Source: Archilochus colubris (lineage: Eukaryota; Chordata; Aves; Apodiformes; Trochilidae). Taken from it: a DNA stretch of 64,000 nt. The stretch is from contig CM041083.1 of assembly GCA_023079485.1 (NCBI GenBank), positions 176,463,480-176,527,479 on the forward strand. The letters run 5' to 3'. A program made the position numbers and the translations under genes. Below are positions 26,205 through 38,064 of this stretch, piece after piece. The notes beneath the pieces were generated by a model. It saw only the letters and a program-made list of their open reading frames with translations. It ran no database searches and was not told the origin of the DNA. Every line of letters starts with the position of its first letter. The stretch's first letter is position 1.

Positions 26205-26336
26205 TCTCTTTCTGAACAATAAAATAAATGAGGCTTATGTTTTTTTAACCCTTGATTCTCTCCCATCCCACTGTGAGGGGGCAGTTAGTGAGCTGGTGTG
26301 TGATGCTTGATTGCCAGCTGGGGTTAAACCACATCA
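26205..26336 (+). mobile_element. ERVK-like avian LTR, 3' end fragment
   Basis: The stretch CTTGATTCTCTCCCATCCCA, then GTTAGTGAGCTGGTGTGTGA and TTGCCAGCTGGGGTTAAACC ending in ACATCA, matches the 3' end of an avian ERV LTR family I recognise (ERVK-like). A poly(A)-signal-like AATAAAATAAA precedes it at about 26220. The 5' part of the LTR is missing or too diverged to see. No retroviral coding sequence adjoins it. Confidence 0.65.
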
Positions 26337-27769
26337 GGGAGGCAAAATTTCTCCATATTTCTTGTTATCAGGATCTGGAGATTCAGCGAACAATCAGATA
26401 GATATTGTTCAAACTATCAATATCTGGAAGGTTTGGGGTTTTTCACATTTGTAATAATTTTGCACCCTCAGATGTGGTACATGTGCAAATAACTAAGATT
26501 GTTCAGTGATTGGTGATGATTATTTAGATACTAGCAAGATTTCCTAAGCATTCAGTCAGTCAGTATTTTGAAACCCTGATGAGAGAAATTCACATTTCAA
26601 CCAAGGGTCTCCAGAACAAAAGATGTTTCCCAAAGACTTGGGTACTCCTTTGCTCAATTATTTTCACCATGCTTTGATACTCTCAGCACATCTTTGACAC
26701 TCAGTACATCTCAGTACCAAACCTCCAACTCTTAGAACCCAAGCAAGAATGTGCCTCAATTCTGGAATTTTATTAGAGAGCTCCAGCAATGAAGGCATCA
26801 CTGAGGGAGCAGCTAGGACCTGCTGGCTTCCTGAGACACATTTTGCTGGGAGATTACTGTGAGCACCTAAGAAGATCTCTGGACTATTAAATAAAAGTAA
26901 ATTAGGCTCTTCTGGGAAAGAAATGCAGAAAAAAATGTTTTGGGACAGACACAGTGCACAATGTAAAGACTGGTATGAGGGGAATGGGGAAAGAAAGTGG
27001 GTAGGACCATTCCTTTCCTGATGTCTCTGAAAAAAGGCACCCACAAACCCAGGAGAGATGCAGGAAGCAGTGGAGCCTTTTTGGAAAAAAAGGGGAAGTA
27101 CGATGTCTGGAGGACAGACAAGGCACTGGGAAAGACATGGAGCAATGCCATGACTCTTCAGCCAACAGGTGTGAGAGGCATGGGCATTCTCTGATTAAAA
27201 AGGGCAAAGGAGGTCTTGGCTCTTGTCCTGGAAACCTTTCTACCATCATTTCTGAAGTAGGCACTAAAATTTTGTGTGCAAACCTATGAAAGAAAGCATG
27301 TGCTGAATATGTCCTGTGTAAGTTACTGGAATAATCATGTCCTAGAGAAGTGCCAACAGAAGTTTTGTCTGTTTAAATCATATTATTTAGGTTGATAAAG
27401 AAGGTACATTTCCTATACAAATACTGCAATAGTTTTGGGCTCTCACAGCACTGATACAGATGTGATGTTATTTCCTATATCTTTATGGCTATTTCAGTCC
27501 TTTTTCATCCTTTTTCCTGAGTAATTTTGTAATGCTCTGCACAGGTTGTCACACATGGTATAGCTTGATGCTAAGAAGAAAAATAAAAGTATATTCACTT
27601 CTACTACTCCATGGCATGACAATTTATTATACTATAAAATCAGTGGGGAAATCATTAAATGAGGCCATTAGAAAGAGACTTAAGTCCATCTGATCTAAAG
27701 TAGAATTTCTGTGGATAGTATATTTTTCTAAAAACAACCTTTCAAAGGAAAAGGTATTTCTAATAAAAT
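26337..27769. other. unique non-coding DNA
   Basis: Nothing recognised. Minus-strand open frames between 26.66 and 27.26 kb overlap in different frames and look like chance. Confidence 0.45.
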
Positions 27770-29910
27770 CTTCAAAGAGCCACAAAGCTGAAACCTCAAG
27801 GGACACTAGAGCAGAAGAACAAATGCCAAAAGGAGCACAGCACTGCACTAGCACTGCTCCCTCCACACATTTCTGTTCCAGGCAACCCATGGTGCTGTGG
27901 ATCCCACTTCCAATGCAAACTGGCAATTAGGGTTAAGGTTAGGGGTGTGAGACACAAAGTTAGGGTTAAGGTAAGAGTTTAGAGACCAACAAAGCTTAAA
28001 GCTCCAGGGACTCTGGGGCTGGAGAAAGCATGCCAAAGGGAGAACAACAGTGCAACAGCATTGCCTCCACCCCTTTCTACTCTGAGCCACCCATGGTGCT
28101 GGGGTCTTCAGTCTCAACCCCAAAGTGCCATTACATTCAAGGTTAGGGTAAGGGTTCCTAGTGCCACAAAGCCTAGAGATCCAGGTGCATTGGGTCTTGA
28201 AAATGCTTTCAGAGCAGTCTATCAACAGTTCTCCCTACACAGCTTTCTACTCTGAGCAACCCGGAGTGGGTATAGTGCCACGATCAAACCTTTTTCATCA
28301 AGAGAACCCTTGTTTAAGCACCCTGATTAAGCCTTTGCTTTTAATCCTATTCTTAATGTAAGCTTGGGGATGAGGCTGAAGTTCCCAGCACCATGGATGA
28401 GCAAGAGTAGAAATGTGTGGTAAAATCAATATTGGTACAGTGTTGTTCTCCCCTTGGTATGACTTTTCAAGTCCAAATATTGCTGGAGTTGTAGGCCTTG
28501 TGGCTCTTATAACCCTATCCCTACACATTATGGAAACTTGAGGCCATGGTTGAGGTCTCCAACACTGTGGGTGGCCCAGAGTAGAAGGCTGTGAAAAGCG
28601 TTACACTGGTGCACTGCTGTGCTCCCCTGGGCATCCTTCTCTAGCCCCAGTGTCTGTTGAGCTGTAGGCTTTTGGGTCTCACAACCCTAACCTTAATTGT
28701 CACTTTATGCTGTGGCTGGTGGAACAATCTGGAACAGTGTGGAGGGGACAGTTTTGATGCAGGGCCATGTTCCTTTCTGTGTGTCTTTTCCAGCTCCATG
28801 GTCCCTGGAGCTGTGGGCTTTGTGGCCCTCTAAAATAAATCTAACCCTAACCCTAAGTGTAATGATAACTTTATGCTGAGATTCAGGCCCACAGCAACAT
28901 GAGTGAACACGAGTAGAAAAGTGTGGAGGGAGCAATGTTGGTGCAGCACTGTATTCTCTTTGGCATGACTTTTCCAGACCCACTGTTTCTGGACCTGAAG
29001 TGGTTTTGGTTCTCAAAACCCTAATCCTAATGGCATTTTGAGGCCAAGGTTGAGGTTCCCAGCACCACGAGTATGCCAGAGTATAGATATGTAGATGGAG
29101 AAATGCTGGGGTGGTGCTGTACTCCCCTTAGCATACCTTCTTCAGCCCCAATGCCCCTGAATCTGTGGGCTGTGTGGTTCTCACAACCCTTTCACTAACC
29201 CTAACTCTAATTTTTGATTTGCTTTTGGGCTCAGATCCCCAGTACCTTGTGATGGCCCAGAGTAGAATAAGGTATGGTAAAGGCAGTGTTGTTGCAGTGC
29301 TGTACATCCCTTGGCAATCACCAGTTTTCATTGGGGCTGAGATCCCAGCAACATGGGTGGCTCAGAGTAGAAATGTCAAGACTGAGCAATGTTGGAGTAG
29401 TGTTGTGCTCCCCTTTGCATGCTTTTTCCAGCCTCGGTGTCCCTGGAGCTATAGTCTATGTGTCTCTTTTAACTCTAAGCCTAAACCCTATCTAACCCTA
29501 ATTGCATTTTTGTACTGATGCTGTGGTAGAAATGTGTCATGTGAGCAACGCTGATGCCTCTTCATGCTTCCTTGAGCATGTTTTCTGAGCTCCAGTGTCT
29601 CTGGTGTCTGAAACTTTGTGGTTTACTCAACAAAAATCCTTAACCCTAATGTCACACTGGGAGAGGAGGTATAGGTCCCCAGTTCCCTGACACTAAAGGC
29701 AGATTAGACAAGTCTCTGAACCCTAACCACACCTTACCACAACACCTACCAGTAAGTCATTCCAAGGTAAGCATAGCAGTGCACCCATCTGGGTCACCCA
29801 TGATGCTAGGGACTTCAGCTTCAGTGCCAAGCTGTCTTTAGAGTTAGGGTTAGATTTTGGTTTGATGTTCAGAGAGCCTCCAGGAACACTGGGGTTTCCA
29901 GGTCTCAATC
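27770..29910. repeat. degenerate satellite-like array with telomere-like blocks, in inverted arms
   Basis: Units of about 160-180 bp recur. In + polarity each has CCCTAA-like hexamers, then a 'CCCAGCACCATGGGTGGCCC'-like block, AGTAGAAA, 'GTGCTGTACTCCCCTTGGCAT'-like sequence in pieces, and 'CTCCATGGTCCCTGGAGCTG' and 'GGCTTTGTGGCTCTCA' blocks. AGTAG-type landmarks fall at about 28405, 28580, 28912, 29080, 29261, 29366 and 29526. The left part (27770 to about 28260) carries the same unit reversed, with TTAGGG-like blocks at 27927, 27960 and 28142 and TTCTACTCTGAG at 28076 and 28246. A short reversed unit recurs at about 29750-29910. The units are diverged and some are shortened, so this is an old array, not a live telomere. 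Open frames through it are not coding. Confidence 0.85.
28841..28857. repeat. best-preserved telomere-like block in the array
   Basis: CTAACCCTAACCCTAAG is nearly three exact vertebrate telomeric hexamers (C-rich strand on +). Other blocks (28507, 28684, 29018, 29190, 29485, 29640, 29719) are shorter or mutated. Confidence 0.9.
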
Positions 29911-30400
29911 TGAATGAACTGCCTGTTTGCAGAGGAAGCTGTGTGCTTAGTTCCTTGGTCAAAAGGTTTCTTTCCCAAACATCGTGCTTCTCTACCCATT
30001 ATAAATTTTTCCCTTGAAAAGAGTCATACAGCACATTTAAGGGGTAGATGTTGGAAGTTACTTTAATGCATTTCCTTCAACAACTTGGCTGGTGCTTTTA
30101 CATCTGCTATATTTTTTCTGAACTGCTGTTGCATAGTTTTGCCTGATCCAGAAACTGTAACTACCCCTAAGATCTGGAAAGATTATTTTAGGGAAAGGAG
30201 GATGTATATGTCATACCTCCAGAGATGCACCCAAGTCACTGCTTCTTGTACAAGCAGTTTGCAGAAAGCTGGTCAAGCACCGTAAAGTGCTTTACTGGCT
30301 TAACAACCTCATGGTGGGGACAAATTGTGGTCAGTGTTCAGTTTGCCAAAGATTTTTTTGTCAGACCATTTTACTGGTCTTCCCTTGCAACACACTGTCT
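29911..30400. other. unique DNA between the array and a CR1
   Basis: No feature recognised. Confidence 0.5.
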
Positions 30401-31670
30401 CCATAGAGTCATAGAACAACAGAATCATTTGTGTTGGAAGGGACCTGGAAGATCTTATAATTCCAACCCCTTTGCAGTGGGCAAGGGCACCTTCCACTAG
30501 ACCAGGTTGCTCAAAGACCCATCCAACCCAAACTTGAACACTTCCAGGGAGGGGGCATCCACAGCTTCTCGGGGAAACCTGTTCTAGTGGCTCACCATCC
30601 TCACAATGAAAGATTTCTTTCTAATGTCTAACTTAAATCTCCCCTCTTTCAGTTAAAACCATTACCCCTTGTCCAGCTTTCCTGTAGGCCCCTTCAATAC
30701 TGGAAAGCTGCTACAAGGTCTTCCCAGAGCCTTCTCTTCTCCAGACTGAAAAACTCCAACTCTCACAAATTCCAACACAGGAGAGCTGCTCCAGCCTTCT
30801 GATCATCTTTGTAGCACCCCTCTGGACTTGCTGCAACAGCTCCATATCCTTCCTGTGTTGGAACTGGATGCAGTACTCCAGGTGGGGGTCTCATGAAAGC
30901 ACAGTAGAGGAGGAAAATCACCTCCCTCGACCTGCTGGCCATGCTTCTTTTGATACAGTCCAAATTACATTTGGCTTTCTGAGATGTGAGCACATATTGC
31001 CAGCTCATGTTGTGCTTCTCACCAACCAACATCCCCAAATCCTTCTCATCAGGGCTGTTCTCAGTCCATTCTTCACCGAGCCTGTAATTGTGCTTGGAAT
31101 TGCCTCAACCCAAGTGCAGGACATTACACTTGATTTTGTTGAACTTCATGTGATTTGCAGGACCCCACCTCTCAAGCCTGTCAAAGTCCCTCTTGGATGG
31201 CATCCCTTCCCTCCAGCACGTTGGCCACACCACACAGCTTGATGCCATCAGCAAACTTTCTGAGGATGTACTCAATTCTACTGCCCATGTCACCAACAAA
31301 GATCTTAAACAGTACTGGTCCCAGTACTGACCCCTGAGGTATGCCACTAATCACTGATCTCCATTTCAACACTGAACCATTGACTTCATCTCTTTGAGTG
31401 GGAGCATCCAGCCAATTCCTTATCCACTGAGTGATCCTTCCATCAAGTCTCTGTCTCTCTGATTTAGAGACCAGGATGCTGTGTGGGACAGGGCCAAACA
31501 CTTTGCACAAGTCCAGGTAGATGACATTAATTGCTCTTCCCTTATCCACTGGTGCTGTAGCCCCACCATAGAAGACAAATAAATCCATCAAGCAGGATTT
31601 GCCCCTTGTGCCATGCTTGAAGTCAAGGAGCTTCACCTCCTGGCTCTGGCTCCTCTTGTGTTGGCCCAAG
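30401..31670 (-). mobile_element. CR1 LINE, 1.27-kb 3' fragment including part of the reverse transcriptase
   Basis: The left edge (CATAGAGTCATAGAACAACA, then TTGTGTTGGAAGGGACCTGG) is the reverse complement of a CR1 3' UTR. Everything to about 31670 follows the CR1 order on the minus strand: ORF2 C-terminus at 30763-31038 and reverse transcriptase motifs further right. The right (5') edge is approximate, because the match fades beyond the GTRGKSCLMDL region. Confidence 0.9.
31105..31669 (-). pseudogene. CR1 ORF2 reverse transcriptase remnant (inactivated)
   Basis: Minus-strand reading gives reverse transcriptase palm motifs in order: GTRGKSCLMDLFVFY, then INVIYLDLCKVF (motif A, the first catalytic Asp retained but the family's KAFD changed), [14 protein letters not shown] (motif B), and RKFADGIKL (motif C). 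In motif C the second aspartate of the usual FADD is Gly, which would abolish metal binding. The reading frame shifts between about 31180 and 31105, where the next open frame begins with a different phase and continues into [16 protein letters not shown]. It is a dead retrotransposon copy, older than the one at 24.1 kb. Confidence 0.85.
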
Positions 31671-32785
31671 TCTCAGGGTACTGACCCATGATGGTGGCAA
31701 TTTCTGCTGTCTCCCTGATGATCCCACCTGGCGCAATCTCCTTATGGGAGAATCAAGTGGACAAGAGGGCTAAAACCCCAGGTTCTGTCTATTCTACAAG
31801 GCAGCAGCTCTTTTGCAGTATAGCTGTAATACATTTATTGAAAAGTAAACAAACCATATTTTGTAGTTACCTGCTTCATGCTTAGTTTTAATAGTATCTA
31901 CTGGGCATTGAGGGCAGAGGCTATAACTTATTTAAACTTAAGAGGCTTACAAATCGTTTCAGGGAAAGGAAGGAACTCTGCACCTAAAGAATTTAAAATT
32001 AGCAAGGGAACATTAATTTTAGCTGATGTATTTTTTTGTGTTAAGCACTGGGCTATATGCTGATCTGAATGCTAAAGATATAAAGCTACTTCCTTCTGTT
32101 ACTGAAATGAAATTTTAAGTTTTGCATATGTGTATCTTCTCTAAAAATCAAAATTAAGAATCCATCTGGAATAGTATAAGTCTGAGGTTTCTAAAGTCAT
32201 TGTCTTCATGAGAACATTTTTTTTCATTATTTCTTTTCTTTTTTTCCCATTTATCTCCCTACATAAATGGGAAGATTGAGTTTTATAGTCCTCCCCAGGA
32301 TCCTAAGAGATTTGGAAATATGTAGATAAACTTTTCTTGAAACTTTTAAAATTTTTATTCCTTAAAAACTAAAATAAAACCAAAGAAAAACCACAAAAAA
32401 AAATCCATTTGGAAAACTAAGGTTCAGCAGTTTCTTGTGATCTGGTTGACTTTCGTGAGTCAGTCATGGATGGTTATCGTTTCATGTGGAAAATGGGCAA
32501 AATTCTGTTTTTCATGATGTCATGCTTCACACCTTGATTTGCGAGAATGGTTCTAGCTGAGTTTAATTCAATTTCTGGTTTGTTCAGTTCTGAAGCACCA
32601 TAACAACAAAACACTATAAGGGGCATTAACCCTGTAGAAATGAAAACACAGCATTAATAGCTGTAAAATACTACTCAGTTCAATGCTGCTTTAACAAATT
32701 CCCTGAACTTTTCAACTCTTTATTTATTAAAAAGGAAATATGGATAATTCTACTCACTGTATCTGCTGCTCCTTTGCAAGTAATA
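31671..32785. other. unique AT-rich non-coding DNA
   Basis: T-rich (about 32218-32250) and A-rich (about 32370-32402) patches only. The first ~90 bp may be further CR1 too diverged to recognise. Confidence 0.45.
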
Positions 32786-32836
32786 TATATATGCTTGTAC
32801 ATGTCTGTAAGTTTATACATACATATATATATGCAT
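32786..32836. repeat. TA/CA-rich microsatellite, left of a CR1
   Basis: Imperfect TATATATA / CATACATA sequence adjoins the CR1 fragment. Confidence 0.7.
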
Positions 32837-32849
32837 GAAAAAAAATGGT

Positions 32850-33103
32850 TTAAATATAAATGGCTCAAAACTTGAAGAGAGGAGATTTAGGTTAGACACT
32901 AGGAACAAACTCATTCTTGTGAAGGTGGTGAGACACTGGAACAGGTTGTCCAGGGACTTTGTGGCTACCCCCTCCCTGGAAGTGTTCAACACCGGGTTGG
33001 ATGGGGCCTCAAGCAACCTTATCCTGTGGAAAGTGTTCCTGCCCTTGCAGGGAGGTTGGAAATAGATGATCTTTAGGGACCCAAACCATTCTATGATTCA
33101 ATT
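32850..33103 (+). mobile_element. CR1 LINE 3' fragment
   Basis: In sense orientation it encodes the CR1 ORF2 tail: ERRFRLDTRNKLILVKVVRH, then WNRLSRDFVATPSLEVFNTG. Its 3' UTR ends CCAAACCATTCTATGATTCA. It is 5'-truncated at about 32850. A few bases of the canonical 3' UTR are missing before the terminal 8-mers. Confidence 0.9.
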
Positions 33104-33160
33104 CTGCATGCACACACACATTATATATGTGCATATACTATATATATCTATATTGTATTT
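33104..33160. repeat. CA/TA-rich microsatellite, right of a CR1
   Basis: CACACACACA followed by imperfect TATATA / GCATATAC sequence. Confidence 0.75.
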
Positions 33161-33703
33161 GTCTTTCTATTAGAATAGGTTAGCAAAACTATTTGATCAA
33201 AACTTAAATATTGGGTCATATTATCTATTGATGATCCAGCCTAGCTGTAAGAAATGGCCAGGAGAGGAAACTAAAACAGCTTATGTGTTTAATACCTGTA
33301 AAGTATCATGAAATGCTGAGTGGACAACTGAGCAGTCATCTGACTGCCCTTTCCAGCCATCACTTACTTGGGCTAATTGTGGGTTGATGATACATGGAAA
33401 CACAGAAAAAAGGAGAAATGAGTTATATGTTCCAATTTCTCAAGTTGTCTGATGTCTTCCTCACAGATACATATTCCTTTGTCGTGACTCAGGATTGATG
33501 CTGATTTTTCATGAAAATTAACTCTTCTGATTCTAACTGATCTCTTTGCCAGGTAAGATTTTCAGTGAATATGTACTGAAAAGTGTGTATTTTCATCCAT
33601 CATATATTAAAGTGTGAATTAAATACTTTATGCTCACTTCTGCTTATGATACACATAGCCTACTACAAAGTCAAATTGATTTTAGTGGTAGCATCCATGT
33701 ACG

Positions 33704-33783
33704 TGTGCTGGTTTTGGCTGGCATATAGCCCTCTTCTGGGAAGTGAGTGAGTGGCTGCTGCCAGCTGGGATTAAATCACAACA
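33704..33783 (+). mobile_element. ERVK-like LTR with a large internal deletion
   Basis: It begins TGTGCTGGTTTTGGCTGGCA (the family's 5' end) and ends GTGAGTGAGTGGCTGCTGCC, then AGCTGGGATTAAATCACAAC, A (the family's 3' end). Only 80 bp remain, so most of the LTR is gone, with the junction near 33730-33738. It is the same family as the fragment at 26205-26336. Flanks GTACG and GTATC match only partly, so the target duplication is uncertain. Confidence 0.6.
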
Positions 33784-34149
33784 GTATCATAGAATAAACC
33801 ATAGCTTGTGTTGGCTAAAAACTCCTCAAAAAGAAACCTAAAATGGAAAATGGCTTTTGCTATTGTCATAAACTAGTGCACAGAGGCACTAACCACAAAA
33901 CAGAATGTAGATGCAGTAGATGCTTTTAAAGAGAATAAATAGCTCGTGACTGAATTCTGAAAAAATTAGAGGTAAATGTAAAACTAACACTTCATTGTGT
34001 GTAAAACCAGAAGTTCTGGAGCAGCAGACAGTAGTGAAGAACACAAACAACTTCTTCCACCCATCATTTCCTTGTGCCATCCTCCTAATATATTTGTCAA
34101 GACAGGGTTCTATATTTAGATCTGAACTTCGATCTCTTGATAGTTTTCC

Positions 34150-34167
34150 TTTTTTTTTTTTTTTTTT
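34150..34167. repeat. poly(T) run
   Basis: About 18 consecutive T's, 40-50 bp left of a CR1 fragment. Confidence 0.9.
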
Positions 34168-34205
34168 CCTCATTTTTGCTGATGCAGTGCTCTTTAAGGT
34201 GCAAA

Positions 34206-34285
34206 ATAATCACAAAAATTTAGGGGTTGGAAGGACACTCAAAAGATCATCAAGTCTAACCCTGCTGCCAGAGCAAGTCTTTCTA
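34206..34285 (-). mobile_element. short CR1 3'-end fragment
   Basis: AGGGGTTGGAAGGACACTCA, then AAGATCATCAAGTCTAACCC and TGCTGCCAGAGCA match the reverse complement of a CR1 3' UTR. The terminal 8-mers are lost or unrecognisable. Confidence 0.75.
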
Positions 34286-37200
34286 CATTTGTGACTGATT
34301 TAATATGTGTATTTAGAGATAAAGTGAGGTTGGAAAGCTGAGAAAAGCAGAAAGGTACACTACATAAGGAATGGAAAATTATAGCAATTCTTACCTGCAT
34401 GCAAAAAGTGGAAAATCACTAGGTTGCTGGAAAAAAAGGTAATTTGTAAGAAATGACTGGGGAAATATTTTGCAAAAAAAGTGTGTGTTTATGTGCATGA
34501 GTGTCAAAGCTCTGTCTCCTTTTGGGATGGTTAAACTTGTAATTCTGAAACTTAGTTTTGTTCATAAATTTTCTGAAGATCTCTTGTTTGCAATGGCGAC
34601 TTGATCATTTATTGTGTTAGAGTGACACCTTAGAGTAATGGACAAATATAAGCGGGACAAGTGAAGGCTGTCTCAATTTTCCTATTTTGACTTTGCAAGC
34701 TTACTCAGATTAGGTTATTACAGGTTTTCCTTAGTTTTATCTATGTTTGAATCTTTTTAAAGTTATGATGTTACAGTACCCAGCACATCCTGTTTTCCAT
34801 TTCAGTCAGTAAGTTAAACAATTCCTGCCTCTTCTAGCTAATATCATAAAAGGCAGTAATGTTTAAGGAAACTTGGAGATCAGATGAAGAATTCTCTCTT
34901 GCTAGAACACCTGGCTTTGATAGAGTCCCAGCAGGCTTATGTAAAGATTTTTCACAGTTGCTTTTCCATCTGATAGGGAATAAGTTCAGTAATTCTAGAG
35001 AAAGTGGCAGTTTGCCATGCAAGAATTTAGCATTTGAATTAAATCTAATAAATGCCCAGAATGTGATGGTTATTTCCTGATTTCACTAAGTAATGTAAAA
35101 GTAAAGATTTTTATCAAGGAAACTGGCCACTAGTCTTCAAGATGCTATCAGAAAATCAGTTCACCAAGATGAGATTAGTTCTGTTCACCCCATACATGTG
35201 TTCAGTAATGTCAGACACTTAATTAATATACCCCAGGTCTCCTGTAGATTTAATCTCCTCTCCGTCTGTGTCTCACCTCGGCTGATGTTGAAAAAATATT
35301 TTATATTGAATTTCTATTTATAACTTCATACTTCTTTCCAATTCCAGAGCCATTTTTTTGTTACCTGCAGGGTTTATAATATTCTGAGTATATATGCAAG
35401 AACCTAGCAATTCTATGTATTCAAGACCAATCTGCTTTTAGATAAACATTGCATAATCTCTTCCCTGACTTTTTATTGTAAAATTTGCCTCAATTGAAAC
35501 AAATAATATTAGATTGAAGGTTATGGTTTCTTCATTTGCTTCTTTTCTTAATACAAAAGAAATTATTATCTGTCACTCATTCTATGCATTCAAAAATCTA
35601 AGATAAAGAAGGATATACTTTTAAAGACTTTAATTGCTTTTCAGACAGTAGAGGCATGGAACAGCTGATAATTTTTCTGTATGTTTAAAAATATCACAAA
35701 GTCATTTATGCACAGCCCTCAAGAGTATCTGGTTTGTAAATTAAGTTTTAATTAGCCTTACACCTTGCTGAATCCTAAATTAATTCAAGAAAGGCACCTG
35801 GGTACTATCATGGGGACATAATTGTGAGTTCTACCCAATGTGCAAAACCAGTAAAAAACACCAACCTCAGTAATTTTTTAGAAAAGGAACAATGATACTT
35901 CTAGAGGGATTATAAATTAATCTACATAACTTGATAGTTATTTCACGTTAGTTAGTTCAGGTTATCTCCTCAGAAAAGGATGTTTTCATGACAAGCATTT
36001 AGAAAAAGGCAAATGGCTACTTCAAACCCTGACCTGTTTCGTTTTGGGCAGAAGAGAGGAGAAAAAACTCATAATAAAAATTGTATTAAGAAATAACTGA
36101 TAAAGATGAGTTAAACAAGCACTATTTTAGACCCATTCTCAGAATATAGAAAAAAAATCAGTATGTTCAATGAAACTGTAAGACACTACACATCTAATAG
36201 ATAATAGTGTTTGGTCTTGTTGTGCAATTTGCAGCTGTTCTACAAGGTAATAAATACCCTAGAAAACCCGCAACAACTTTGTAAACAGAGTTGAAAATTC
36301 ATCTCAAGCAAAATAGGAAACTTAAAAAAAAAAATGTCCAGAATTTTCTAGGGAATAATTTGATTAAGGTTTGTAGGTATAATATTCCTGTATGCTTCAA
36401 AGCATGAGCCAGTTTTCAAATGGTGGTAAACAGAAATATGTGTGAGCAATAAGTCAGGCCATAACTGCTTCTCAGAAAGTTTCTTCTGTCTTTCTTTATT
36501 GGCATGGCAAATCTGCTGACTGATTTCCTTGTAATTTTCCTAAGCCTCACTTTTCTTGAGAGAACCAGTGGCAATTCAGTAAATTGAGAAAGGTGGTAAA
36601 ACTGTCTCCAGTGTTAGAGAATTTATTCGTTATTTATAAGCATTTACTATAAAGAATGGAAATACTATAGTTACTGTAAAACAATTTACTAGAAATAATA
36701 TTTGAACCAGTAGAAAAGGCATCCCATATGTTTTAGAAGCTGTTATCAAGATTATATTCATTATATATTGCCTTTACACAATTTCTTCTTTCCAAACCTT
36801 ACAGAAATACTCTCTGATTGATTCTTTCCACATTTCATCAGATGCTGATGACAGTTCAGCAATACCTACCCCTGAATTACTTTGTTCAGAGGATGCATTC
36901 CTACCTTTTGTGCACTGCTTATTTAATGATTCCTGTTTTTTTTTTTTTTCATTTACCTAAAAAGGAAAGAATGCAACTTGATTAAACCATTTGGCATATC
37001 ATTAATAAAACCAGGGCTCACTGCTAGAGGATCTGCTGTAGCTGTAGAACAGAAGTGCAGAATACTGTATGGTGGTCCTTGCAGGAAGGACTCTACACTT
37101 GTTCTCTGCAGCATTTGCAAGTTTTCAAATTGTTTATAGCAGTGTTATAAAGAATTGTATTTGATGATGTAAACCCCTTAGAAACCAAAAATTCTGGTTG

Positions 37201-38064
37201 TTCTGGAGATTGTTTTTCCTACCTGTCTGACTTCAACATAGTTGCAGCTCATTTTGTATGTGAAGTGATTGTTGGTGAATAAGAGCTTCTGACGAGGATC
37301 CTTTGATCTCAGCCTTTTATCCAATCTTTTTATCTCATTGTGTCATAGTTTGTTTACTTTGTTGGCTTGACACCAGAATTTGCATTCCTCTCCATATTTT
37401 CCTGAGTCAGTGAGTTTTAAAAATTTTTGCTGGTATTAAAAAGTATTGCTGGTATTTAAAAAATACTGCTGGCCCTGTTTACACAAGCAGTACCCATACA
37501 TGACATTCAGACCCAGTCTTAGCCAAACCCATTCCTTTGTAAGCTACTTTCTAAACTGACAGCTCTAGTGATGCATAATTAGGACAGCACCTTGTTGGCC
37601 TTTGCAGAATGGCAGATTGGAGCATTTTACTGAGAGCATAAGTAACTGATTACTTGATAACTCATTTTAGACACTGCAAAGAAGGAAGAGATTCATCATG
37701 TAATTTTAGGAACTGATTGAGGTGAGGAATGTAGAAGGCTAGACTTGCTTCTTAACCATAAAAATTCTTCCACTGAGACATAATGGTTCTGGACATCAGA
37801 AAAATTAGTAAAACTTAGGAAAGTATTTATTAGAACTTGGTCATTCTTTGTCTTAAACATATAACAGTTGTTAGGAATGAATGTTATAAAGAAACTTTGA
37901 GCCAATAAAAAGACAGTGCCATAGGAGTACAGGAAACTTTTCTCTAAAATATATAGATATTTCCAAGACAAGACACTCACAGGTACCTGTTAGTGTTTAG
38001 AAGGCTGCAGAACTGTACATCATCAGACAATGAGGAGTCAGCTGGAAAGGAGGCTTAGCTAAGA
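34286..38064. other. unique AT-rich non-coding DNA
   Basis: No exon or element recognised. A small 19-20-bp tandem repeat lies at 37429-37473 and a T-run at about 36937-36950. Confidence 0.5.
37429..37473. repeat. GCTGGTATT(T)AAAAA tandem repeat, about 2.3 units
   Basis: GCTGGTATTAAAAAGTATT is followed by GCTGGTATTTAAAAAATACT and then GCTGGCC. Confidence 0.75.

Noticed and set aside
28061..29518. Multiple open frames across the telomere-like array
   Set aside because: They reflect the repeat units (for example VRVRV from TTAGGG-like sequence) and change frame from unit to unit.
33784..33830. CATAGAATAAACCA... resembling a CR1 3' end next to the ERVK-like remnant
   Set aside because: Only the first ~15 bases fit. 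The diagnostic GGTTGGAA and AAGATCATC blocks are absent.
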